From Namhaeicola litoreus (GTDB lineage Bacteria > Bacteroidota > Bacteroidia > Flavobacteriales > Flavobacteriaceae), in the NCBI RefSeq assembly GCF_042679565.1, contig NZ_JBHTMY010000003.1, positions 930,001-994,000 on the forward strand: a stretch of DNA of 64,000 bases. The letters are read 5' to 3'. Made by a program: the position numbers and the translations under genes. Position 1 is the first letter of the stretch, and each line of letters begins with the position of its first letter. This document shows, piece by piece, positions 15,933-23,240 of the stretch. Under the pieces are notes generated by a model that was not told the DNA's origin, made no database searches, and worked only from the letters and a program-made list of their open reading frames with translations.

Positions 15933-17141
15933 GTGAAAAAATCAAACCTTCAACAATTCGAGTTTATCGCCCTCATGGCATCATTAATGTCGGTTGCCGC
16001 CCTGGCTATCGATGCTTTATTGCCAGCACTAGACCTCATAGGAATTTCAATTGGTACCATAGATAATAGTCAAAACCAGCTCATTATTTCCATGATCTTT
16101 TTAGGATTAGGAATTGGACCTTTATTATTTGGACCTTTATCTGATAGTTTTGGACGTAAACCTATCGTATACTTTGGTTTTTTGCTTTTTATTTTCGCAA
16201 GTTTTATCTGTCTAAATGCAGAAAATTTAGAGTCCATGATTTTTGGCAGAATTTTGCAAGGTATGGGCTTGTCGTCGGCCAGAACCATCAGTATTGCTAT
16301 GATCAGAGATACATACAGTGGCGACTTTATGGCCAGAATCATGAGTTTTGTTACGGTAGTTTTTCTACTCGTACCCATTATCGCACCGGCAGCAGGTAAA
16401 TTTGTTCTGGATCATTACAATTGGCAAGCTATTTTTTATGGTCAGCTGATCATTACCCTATTTGTGACCTTTTGGTTCTGGAAGCGTCAGCCAGAAACTT
16501 TAAGCAAAGAGAATCGAACAAAATTTACCTGGCATTTGTTTTCAGATGGTACCAAAGAATTGTTTAAATATCCCCGAACCTTAGGATTTACTGTTATTTC
16601 CGGCTTTATCACAGGATCCTTTATAATTTATTTAAGTGCGGCACAGCAAATATTTCATAATCAATACCATATGGCAAATGATTTTCCGCTCATTTTTGCT
16701 GGATTATCAGTTACAATACTCCTTGCGACGTTTTTAAACGGAACTTTTGTATTACGTTTTGGTATGGAAAAGTTAGTCACACTTTCGCTCTACGGATTTA
16801 TATTGAGTTCCTTATTATTTGTTTTACTTTATTCCGGAAAAAGCAATCCTGCTGCTTGGGTACTCATTGCTTTTTTTGCTGTCCAATTTTTCTGTATAGG
16901 ATTTTTATTTGGAAATCTGAGAGCACTCGCCATGCAACCCATTGGTCATATTGCGGGAATTGGCGCAGCTTTAACCGGGTTTATTTCAACATCAATGGCC
17001 ATCCCTATTAGTACTTATATTGGAAAGAATATAGAGAATACTGCCCTGCCCCTTTTTCTAGGCTTTTTTATATCGGGTGTTTGCTCTTTAGCCATTTTGT
17101 ATTATTTGAAATGGACAAAACTCAAAAAGTTACAGATCTAA
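15933..17141 (+). CDS. Multidrug efflux MFS transporter (Bcr/CflA-like)
   Basis: A 402-residue protein with 12 predicted membrane helices. The first helix ends AALAIDALLPAL, and the loop 2-3 motif GPLSDSFGRKPIVYFG near residues 68-83 is the MFS signature A. The pattern fits the Bcr/CflA drug:H+ antiporter group. It exports toxic compounds (for example bicyclomycin or chloramphenicol in relatives), driven by the proton gradient. The start is GTG 15933, because family members begin with this K-rich stretch; Met 15 is the alternative. The 3' end overlaps the convergent Cys-rich protein gene by 12 bp. Confidence 0.85.
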   Translation: MKKSNLQQFEFIALMASLMSVAALAIDALLPALDLIGISIGTIDNSQNQLIISMIFLGLGIGPLLFGPLSDSFGRKPIVYFGFLLFIFASFICLNAENLESMIFGRILQGMGLSSARTISIAMIRDTYSGDFMARIMSFVTVVFLLVPIIAPAAGKFVLDHYNWQAIFYGQLIITLFVTFWFWKRQPETLSKENRTKFTWHLFSDGTKELFKYPRTLGFTVISGFITGSFIIYLSAAQQIFHNQYHMANDFPLIFAGLSVTILLATFLNGTFVLRFGMEKLVTLSLYGFILSSLLFVLLYSGKSNPAAWVLIAFFAVQFFCIGFLFGNLRALAMQPIGHIAGIGAALTGFISTSMAIPISTYIGKNIENTALPLFLGFFISGVCSLAILYYLKWTKLKKLQI

Positions 17142-17312
17142 AGCCTTGATATTGAGCTCTATCAATTCGTTATCTCTAAACACGGGATTTATTTCGATGG
17201 GATTACAGCACACTTCACAATCTTCTACATACACTTGTTCTGTGATTGATGGATCCATCAACATTGATATTTCTTGCCAACAATAAGGACACTGAAAAAA
17301 TATTTCTTCCAT
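17130..17312 (-). CDS. CPXCG-type cysteine-rich small protein
   Basis: A 60-residue protein with two Cys pairs, CPYC near the start and CEVCC about 23 residues later, which probably hold a zinc ion. A longer frame starts at 17345, but the family begins with ME-x4-CPYC, so ATG 17312 is preferred. Function is unknown. The gene is the last of a leftward row (M28 peptidase, DinB-like, TauE permease, this), with 7 bp to the permease. It overlaps the converging MFS gene by 12 bp. Confidence 0.75.
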   Translation of the reverse strand: MEEIFFQCPYCWQEISMLMDPSITEQVYVEDCEVCCNPIEINPVFRDNELIELNIKALDL

Positions 17313-17319
17313 GGGTACA

Positions 17320-18075
17320 CTATTTGAACAAGATAAAGATAGCACCTAAACCAGTGACAATCAAAATGAATTTTCGATAAAACTCGTTGTTAATTTTCTC
17401 CACCACTTTAATTCCAAGATAGAAACCCAAAAAAACAAATGGAATTAAAAACAAATCTATTTGAAGAGAATCTTTGGTAACCGTTTTCCAAGAAAAAATA
17501 TGAAAAGGCAATTTAAATACGTTGATGATAAAAAAAAGCCAAGCTGCTGTCCCGATAAATTCATTTTTTGGCAATCGCATGGCAAGAAAGTAAATATTGG
17601 CAAAGGAACCCGCTAAATTCCCTATCATAGAAGTAAAACCAGATAGTAGGCCCATCCCACTTGAAAAAAACACATTATTGGGGATATTTCTTTTTTTAGC
17701 TTGGTCTAAACCGAACATAATTAGGATCGTCAGTAAAATAAATCCCGCCATGAGTTGCTTAAACAATACTTCAGAAATAGATTGTCCGAACCAAACTCCG
17801 AGTAAAACACCTACACACATGGCTGGAAGTAGTTTTAGTAAGTACATCCATCGGGCGTGTCTGTGGTAATAATAAACGGCCATTACATCGGCCAAAATCA
17901 TTAAAGGAATTAGAACACCCGTTGATGGTTTGGACTCAAAAACATAAGCCATGAGTAAGACCACCAAAACCCCTATTCCTTTGATGCCTGCTTTGCTCAT
18001 CCCCAAAAAAACACAGGCAACACCAGCCCAGAGGAAATCGAAATTTGTAAAAATTTTATGGAATAAATCTATCAC
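17320..18075 (-). CDS. TauE/SafE-family membrane permease
   Basis: A 251-residue inner-membrane protein with seven to eight helices. The N-terminal VACVFLGMSKAGIKGIGVLVV is the TauE/SafE repeat hallmark, and a second repeat occurs at GMGLLSGFTSMIGNLAGSFANIYFLA. Members export organosulfur anions such as sulfoacetate or sulfite; the substrate here is unknown. The start codon is GTG (18073-18075), as no ATG lies upstream of the first helix. It sits 10 bp downstream of the DinB-like gene in the same direction. Confidence 0.83.
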   Translation of the reverse strand: MIDLFHKIFTNFDFLWAGVACVFLGMSKAGIKGIGVLVVLLMAYVFESKPSTGVLIPLMILADVMAVYYYHRHARWMYLLKLLPAMCVGVLLGVWFGQSISEVLFKQLMAGFILLTILIMFGLDQAKKRNIPNNVFFSSGMGLLSGFTSMIGNLAGSFANIYFLAMRLPKNEFIGTAAWLFFIINVFKLPFHIFSWKTVTKDSLQIDLFLIPFVFLGFYLGIKVVEKINNEFYRKFILIVTGLGAIFILFK

Positions 18076-18085
18076 GAAAACTTTT

Positions 18086-18679
18086 CTAATCCATTAATTT
18101 TCCCAAAAACACATTCACTTTTGGGTTAATAGGATTATCGGAAGCTCTCCTTAGGGTAACCACTTGTCCGCAATGCCAAATTGCATCTTCAATTGGCCCG
18201 TTGATCAGATTCCAGATGGGGAAAGTTGAGTTATTTCCATCTCGTTCAAAAATAATCAGAAAATCATCTACCTTTTCTGTTTTTTGAAGGATCTGTGAGG
18301 CTTTGTACAAATTATTTAATGTAGCTGCCCTCAAATCTTCGTAACTCATTTCCACTTTCTCCTGTTTTTTATTTGGTGATTTTTCAAACGCATTTAAAAT
18401 GACATTAGAAAGCCCGAAGATATGTTCCAAAGTTTCAAAACTCGTTCTTCCGTTTTCTGAAGCTTTAAAATCGAGATCTTTTTTTGTTAAACCATCTGTA
18501 GCCCAAAAATATCTGAAACCCAGTCCATCAATTGTTCTTTGTAAAATGGCGGCTTCTGTTATTTTTTCCGGATACTCCGGAATTGTATAAAAAGGTAAAT
18601 CAGTTTTTTGTGCTTCCAATTGGATAGAATTTAGAAAGATGATGAAAACAATTTGAATTTTTAAAATTTTAAGGAGCAT
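18086..18679 (-). CDS. Secreted DinB-like protein
   Basis: A 197-residue protein with a cleavable signal peptide (hydrophobic residues 6-18, then EAQ). The rest is mainly helical with a DinB/YfiT-like pattern: a central His (ETLEHIFGL) and a late His in GPIEDAIWHCGQVVTLRR. These are the positions of the metal-binding histidines of the four-helix bundle. DinB-like proteins are usually cytosolic metal-dependent thiol-handling enzymes; export to the periplasm is common in Bacteroidota paralogues. It lies 4 bp from the peptidase gene upstream. Confidence 0.7.
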   Translation of the reverse strand: MLLKILKIQIVFIIFLNSIQLEAQKTDLPFYTIPEYPEKITEAAILQRTIDGLGFRYFWATDGLTKKDLDFKASENGRTSFETLEHIFGLSNVILNAFEKSPNKKQEKVEMSYEDLRAATLNNLYKASQILQKTEKVDDFLIIFERDGNNSTFPIWNLINGPIEDAIWHCGQVVTLRRASDNPINPKVNVFLGKLMD

Positions 18680-18683
18680 AGAT

Positions 18684-20096
18684 TTAATGTTTTAAAGAAT
18701 TTTCTTGCAATCCATATTTATCGAATAAATAAACCATAGAAGTCATGGTAGCAGTACCTAATTCCAATTCACGCTTGTTCACCGCATCAAATGTGTCGCT
18801 GGATGCATGATGGTAATCAAAATAACGCTGAGAATCGGGTCTTAAACCTGCTAAAACAGTATGCTCACTTTTTAATGGTCCTATATCTGCGCCACTTCCC
18901 TCCTGCTTAAAATAGTGAATTAAATAAGGTTCAAACAGGGGTTTCCATTGCAATACTTGGTTAAAATACGACGCGTTACAATCAAAAGAAAAACCTCTGG
19001 GTGTAAACCCTCCACTATCACTCTCTAAGGCGAATATATGGCGCTCATTTTTCTTTTTTGCTTCTTCTGCATATTTTAGCCCTCCTCTCAGACCATTTTC
19101 CTCATTCATAAAAAGTACTGCTCTAATGGTTCTTTTAGGTTTAATTCCGGTTAATTTTAAAAGTCTTAAAACATCCATCGATTGTACGACACCAGCCCCA
19201 TCATCATGAGCCCCATCTCCGAGATCCCAACTATCTAAATGTCCGCCTACTAATATTATTTCATTCGGGAATTCACTGCCCTTTATTTCAGCTATCACAT
19301 TATGAGAAAGCACATCGTCAAACTGTTTACATGACATTTTCAAGTAGAGACTCAGCGAAGACTCTTCTTTTAAGAGCTTTGACAATTTTTCCGCATCGTT
19401 CGTACTAATGGCAACAGATGGGATTCTGTTTTCAACTGCTAAATCACCATATGTCATAGAACCTGTATGAGGAAAATCATCTAGGCGAAGGTTTAAAGAT
19501 CTTACAACAACCGCTTTTGCCCCGAGTTTTCCCGCTTCCAAAGCACCGGAATATCTTTGGTTAACACAGTTCCCATATGCCTTAAAGGTGTGTATTTGTG
19601 TCGGATCCATTGGCTCATTTAGAAAGACAATTCTTCCTTTCACATCCTCCGGAGTTAATTTTTCTAATGCATTCATTCCATTCACTTCTATCACTTCTCC
19701 TTCAAGACCTTTTTCAGGTGTGCCAATAGACCCACCTAAAGCACAGATGTTTACTGTTATTTTTTTATCGTTAACCCTTAAAAATGCTTCTTCCGGTTTA
19801 CCTCTCTCCCATTTTGGTACCAGCACGGGTTGTAGGTATACGTCAAATCCTAATTTTTCTAATTCTTGTTTTGTGTATTCAACAGCCAATTTTGCATTTT
19901 CAGAACCAGATAATCGCCCTCCAATTGTATTTGATAAATGAGCTAACCAGGCATAACTTTGACCTTGGGTTAAAGAGTTGTCATAAAACGATTTGATTTG
20001 GGCCTCATCATTTTGGCCATAGATAGCAAAAACCGCAAAAAAGAAAAGGACTTGGTGCAAAAAAAAGTAGTTCTTTCGAATTGAGGATTTCTTCAT
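18684..20096 (-). CDS. Secreted M28-family zinc aminopeptidase
   Basis: A 470-residue exported peptidase. A signal peptide covers about residues 1-27. A protease-associated-like region lies around 120-240, then the di-zinc catalytic domain: GGHLDSWDLGDGAHDDGAG (His and bridging Asp ligands), MNEENGLRGG (catalytic Glu-Glu) and ALESDSGG (Asp ligand), with the last His in YHHASSDTFD. M28 enzymes remove N-terminal residues from peptides; relatives are called carboxypeptidase Q. It would work in the periplasm or outside, feeding amino acids. It is the first long gene of a leftward row ending with the Cys-rich protein at 17130. Confidence 0.88.
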   Translation of the reverse strand: MKKSSIRKNYFFLHQVLFFFAVFAIYGQNDEAQIKSFYDNSLTQGQSYAWLAHLSNTIGGRLSGSENAKLAVEYTKQELEKLGFDVYLQPVLVPKWERGKPEEAFLRVNDKKITVNICALGGSIGTPEKGLEGEVIEVNGMNALEKLTPEDVKGRIVFLNEPMDPTQIHTFKAYGNCVNQRYSGALEAGKLGAKAVVVRSLNLRLDDFPHTGSMTYGDLAVENRIPSVAISTNDAEKLSKLLKEESSLSLYLKMSCKQFDDVLSHNVIAEIKGSEFPNEIILVGGHLDSWDLGDGAHDDGAGVVQSMDVLRLLKLTGIKPKRTIRAVLFMNEENGLRGGLKYAEEAKKKNERHIFALESDSGGFTPRGFSFDCNASYFNQVLQWKPLFEPYLIHYFKQEGSGADIGPLKSEHTVLAGLRPDSQRYFDYHHASSDTFDAVNKRELELGTATMTSMVYLFDKYGLQENSLKH

Positions 20097-20135
20097 GTAA
20101 ATATTTTTAAAAGGAAATAAATATAAACAGAATTA

Positions 20136-20720
20136 TCAGATTGAATTAAGGTAATCCGAATAATCATCCAAATTATCAATATCCAATAAATTATTTTGCT
20201 CTTCTAAAAGTTCAACATCCCCAATATTTGCCATCAAAATCTTTTTTGCACCTACGTCTCCTGTTAGCTCATTTAAGTCTTTAAAATACATTTTTCCAAA
20301 AACTGCAGGTACACCTGGGGTGTTGTTATAATTTGAGCAAACAATATTTTTTTTATTATCTATATACTTATTTATAAGCTGTTTATAATACTCTAAATCA
20401 ATTAAAGGTTGATCTACTAAAACAAAAAGAATGGCATTTATTTCCTTGGAAAATTCCATGATATACCCAGTGGAAAAAGCGATCGAATTACCTAAACCCT
20501 TTTGCCAATTTTTATTAATAATGATCTCAACTGGAAAATGAGTTATTCTTGGTTTAATTGTTTCAGCATGCGCACCTATAGTAACGAACACATTTGAAGT
20601 TTCAAGCTTCATGGCTTTTTCAATGATTTCTTCTAAAAACGAACGTTTGGAACCAGGTAGAAGTTGTTTAATTTTCCCCATTCTTGAACCTGCTCCAGCA
20701 GCCAGAATGACAACAGCCAT
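20136..20720 (-). CDS. MobA/MocA-like nucleotidyltransferase
   Basis: A 194-residue cytosolic protein with the NTP-transferase signature VVILAAGAGSRMGKIKQLLP at the N-terminus and LFVLVDQPLID at about residue 100 (metal-binding Asp). Members with this layout are molybdenum cofactor cytidylyl- or guanylyltransferases (MocA/MobA), which attach a nucleotide to molybdopterin. It follows the XdhC gene by 36 bp, a pairing typical of molybdenum hydroxylase maturation. ATG 20720 is preferred over the TTG upstream. No molybdenum hydroxylase gene lies in the window. Confidence 0.8.
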   Translation of the reverse strand: MAVVILAAGAGSRMGKIKQLLPGSKRSFLEEIIEKAMKLETSNVFVTIGAHAETIKPRITHFPVEIIINKNWQKGLGNSIAFSTGYIMEFSKEINAILFVLVDQPLIDLEYYKQLINKYIDNKKNIVCSNYNNTPGVPAVFGKMYFKDLNELTGDVGAKKILMANIGDVELLEEQNNLLDIDNLDDYSDYLNSI

Positions 20721-20756
20721 TTCTTTATTTAGATTAATTGAAGGCAATATTTTTAT

Positions 20757-21776
20757 CTAAGAATGAATTTTTCCTTTTATGGAAACCAAAAAACTGGGCT
20801 CTTTTTTCTTTTGAACGGCTTGAATTTCTGCACAAATAGATAAGGCAATCTCTTGGGGAGTTACCGCACCAATATTTAAACCGGCAGGCGAAAATATTTT
20901 TTCTAAAAAGGATTCTTTGACTAAAATATTCTTCTCGATGAGTGCATTAAGCAATTTTTCTCTTCTTTTCACAGGCCCTAAGATTCCTATATAAAACACC
21001 TCTACATCTTGTAGTTTTTCCAAAAAATGTAAATCTTTTACAAAGTTATGATTCATGAGTACAACAGCGCTTGGGGCAATAATGTTAGATCCGTTGAATT
21101 GTTCGGGTAAGCTATATTCTATTTCATCTGCCCCCGGAAAATCAGCTAACACTTGTTCATCTGTTGGCTGGGTAATCACTTTAACATTCCAACCCAAAAA
21201 AGCTCCGATTTTCACGAGTTGAACCGCATCGTGTTCTGCTCCAATCACTAATAATTGTAAAGAAGGTTTTAAAACATCGATCAACTTTTCCATTTTCTGT
21301 AAAGCAAAACCTACTTCATGCCTATCAATGAAAGTATACACTTCTGATCCAAATAAAATTTTCGATCTGTAATTTTCATTACTACTAATTTCCTTTTGAT
21401 AATGACTGTGAATTTCAAAACATTCTCTATTCTTTAAAGCTGAATTAAATCTACTTATTACTTCGGATGAAGGATCAAATGGTTCAATCAATATGTACAA
21501 AATTCCTTCGCATCCTAATCTATATCTGCCATCATAGGTCATAATTTTCGGCATATCGGTCTCTAAAACAGAAACCGCTTGTCGACAAACTTCCTTTTCG
21601 ACACAACCACCACTGACAGCTCCGGTCATATTCATTTTAGAATCAATTAGCATTCGAACACCAGGCTTTCGATAAGAAGAACCATCTAAGGCTACGACTG
21701 TTGCGAGTACACATTTAAACCCTTTGTTTTTTGCCAATAAAAAGCCCGAAATAATTTCTTTAAATTCGTGAGTCAT
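20757..21776 (-). CDS. XdhC/CoxI-family molybdenum hydroxylase maturation factor
   Basis: A 339-residue cytosolic protein. The N-terminal XdhC/CoxI domain shows ATVVALDGSSYRKPGVRMLID and GAVSGGCVEKEV; the C-terminal NAD-binding-like domain has LLVIGAEHDAVQLVKIGAFLGW near residue 180. XdhC inserts sulfurated Mo cofactor into xanthine dehydrogenase-type enzymes. The downstream gene encodes a MocA-like nucleotidyltransferase, supporting this role. The enzyme they serve is not in the window, so it must be elsewhere or to the right of neither gene. Confidence 0.85.
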   Translation of the reverse strand: MTHEFKEIISGFLLAKNKGFKCVLATVVALDGSSYRKPGVRMLIDSKMNMTGAVSGGCVEKEVCRQAVSVLETDMPKIMTYDGRYRLGCEGILYILIEPFDPSSEVISRFNSALKNRECFEIHSHYQKEISSNENYRSKILFGSEVYTFIDRHEVGFALQKMEKLIDVLKPSLQLLVIGAEHDAVQLVKIGAFLGWNVKVITQPTDEQVLADFPGADEIEYSLPEQFNGSNIIAPSAVVLMNHNFVKDLHFLEKLQDVEVFYIGILGPVKRREKLLNALIEKNILVKESFLEKIFSPAGLNIGAVTPQEIALSICAEIQAVQKKKEPSFLVSIKGKIHS

Positions 21777-21900
21777 GAAGTCTGATTAAAAATTCATTTT
21801 ATGCATAGATACTTCTCTAAAGTATAAAAAATGATTGAAATTGAAACCATAAAATGAATAAAACCATACCATCATCTTACTGCAAATTGTCCAAAAACAA

Positions 21901-21926
21901 AAAAAGGCCAGTAAACTGACCTTTTT
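21901..21926 (-). terminator. Rho-independent terminator after OmpA-lipoprotein gene
   Basis: On the minus strand AAAAAGGTCAG, loop TTTA, then CTGGCCTTTTT (one G-U pair) and further T, 20 bp after the stop codon of the gene at 21947. Confidence 0.8.
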
Positions 21927-21946
21927 AAAAATTTTAAATCCGATAC

Positions 21947-22624
21947 TTATTCCGTTTGGGCTTTGGCATCTTGAATCATCTGTTCATTTGCAGCAATACC
22001 AATCTCTACACGTCTGTTTTTTGCTTGGTTTTCTTTACTGTCATTTGGGAATCTGGGGCTTGCCTCGCCATAACCTTTTACACTAGCGAATCTAGCTGCG
22101 GCAACTCCTTGGGTTTTTAAATAAGATTCTACAGATTTTGCTCTTCTTTCTGATAATTTTAAATTGTAAGAATCCTCGCCGGTATCGTCAGTATAACCTT
22201 CTATCATTAAATCTGTATCAGGAAATTCGATAAAAACTTCGGCAATGGCATTTAAATTTTGTTTTGCAGTCTCTGTTAGATCTGCACTATTCAAGGCAAA
22301 ATTCACTCCACTTTTGTCGTCAAAAACAACTTGGATCCCCTCGCCCACTCTTTTTACTTCTGCTCCCGGGACTGCCTCTTCTATTTTATCGGCCTGTTTA
22401 TCCATATGGTTTCCTATCAACCCTCCGGCAGCGCCACCTATGGCTGCACCAATTAAGGCTCCTCCAATATTTCCTCCAATTAAGCCACCAACAAGTGAGC
22501 CGGCTGCAACACCAAGACCTGCACCTTTTTGCGTGTTATTGGCATTTTGAAGAGCAGTGCAGCTACCCAAAGTAAGTCCTAAGACCAAAAGCATTGATAA
22601 TGATATACTTGTAATTCTTTTCAT
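21947..22624 (-). CDS. OmpA-family lipoprotein with glycine zipper
   Basis: A 225-residue outer-membrane lipoprotein. The lipobox is LTLGSC (Cys22). Residues about 35-73 are a Gly-Ala zipper (GGLIGGNIGGALIGAAIGGAAGG) that may insert in a membrane. Residues about 105-215 are an OmpA/Pal peptidoglycan-binding domain with IEGYTDDTGEDSYNLKLSERRAKSVESYL, carrying the Asp and Arg that bind diaminopimelate. It resembles E. coli YiaD. It ties the outer membrane to the cell wall. It is co-transcribed with the lipocalin-like lipoprotein gene 11 bp upstream. Confidence 0.88.
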   Translation of the reverse strand: MKRITSISLSMLLVLGLTLGSCTALQNANNTQKGAGLGVAAGSLVGGLIGGNIGGALIGAAIGGAAGGLIGNHMDKQADKIEEAVPGAEVKRVGEGIQVVFDDKSGVNFALNSADLTETAKQNLNAIAEVFIEFPDTDLMIEGYTDDTGEDSYNLKLSERRAKSVESYLKTQGVAAARFASVKGYGEASPRFPNDSKENQAKNRRVEIGIAANEQMIQDAKAQTE

Positions 22625-22635
22625 TTTTATAAAAA

Positions 22636-23151
22636 TTATAGGGTTATGTCTTCAGAAACTTTTGTGTAAGTAAGCAATACATCGAATGGATTTCCTTCAT
22701 ACGTTGTAGCTACTCTCATGATCATTGAATTTGGTGTCAACTCGTCAATATTGCTACGGTAACCTGTATTGGCTCCATCGAGTGATTTACCTTTTTCATC
22801 AACGTATTTAAACTGAAATTGATAAGTGGCATCTCCGGGTTCGTAAAAAGACCAATGAATTCGGTTAGTTACGGCCTCGCAACTTGAACCACCAGGTAAT
22901 GAAAACTTACCGGAACCGTTGTTAGGAATAAAAACCCATTGACTTCCTTTAAAACAAGGAGAGTCAGCCAGGTCGAATAAGAAAGCTTTATAAAGTCCTT
23001 TGTCACCTACAAATCTAATGTCTGTAATTTCCCAAGTGCCTTTAAGTGTTTTTTTACTTAATTTTTCTGCTTTGGGAGCTGACGTAGTTGATGAAGATGA
23101 ACTACAAGATATGATGACCAAAGCAAAAATGAAGAATAGTACTTTTTTCAT
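22636..23151 (-). CDS. Lipocalin-like lipoprotein
   Basis: A 171-residue lipoprotein with lipobox LVIISC (Cys16), then a Ser-rich tether and a beta-rich domain starting KKTLKGTWEITDIRFVGDKG, the W-containing first strand typical of lipocalin-like domains. Two Cys (PCFKGS, SSCEAV) may form a disulfide. It probably binds a small hydrophobic ligand or has a structural role at the outer membrane. It is the first gene of a two-gene unit with the OmpA-like lipoprotein, a pairing seen in other flavobacteria. Confidence 0.72.
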   Translation of the reverse strand: MKKVLFFIFALVIISCSSSSSTTSAPKAEKLSKKTLKGTWEITDIRFVGDKGLYKAFLFDLADSPCFKGSQWVFIPNNGSGKFSLPGGSSCEAVTNRIHWSFYEPGDATYQFQFKYVDEKGKSLDGANTGYRSNIDELTPNSMIMRVATTYEGNPFDVLLTYTKVSEDITL

Positions 23152-23179
23152 TTTAAAAAGGGTTTAGTTATTAATTAGT

Positions 23180-23187
23180 CAAATTTA
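23180..23187 (-). promoter_or_regulatory. Putative -7 box TAAATTTG for the lipocalin-OmpA unit
   Basis: Exact TAnnTTTG match on the minus strand, 29 bp before the lipocalin-like gene start. The upstream sequence is very AT-rich and the -33 element is unclear. Confidence 0.45.
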
Positions 23188-23240
23188 ATTAAAATTAATT
23201 AATGTTAACTAAATAATTTTAGGGCTTTATAAAACAAATC

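Noticed and set aside
22245..22575. Two rightward open frames rich in Pro, Ala, His and Leu
   Set aside because: They are the complement of the glycine zipper and signal region of the OmpA-like lipoprotein; codon pattern and signal peptide support the leftward gene.
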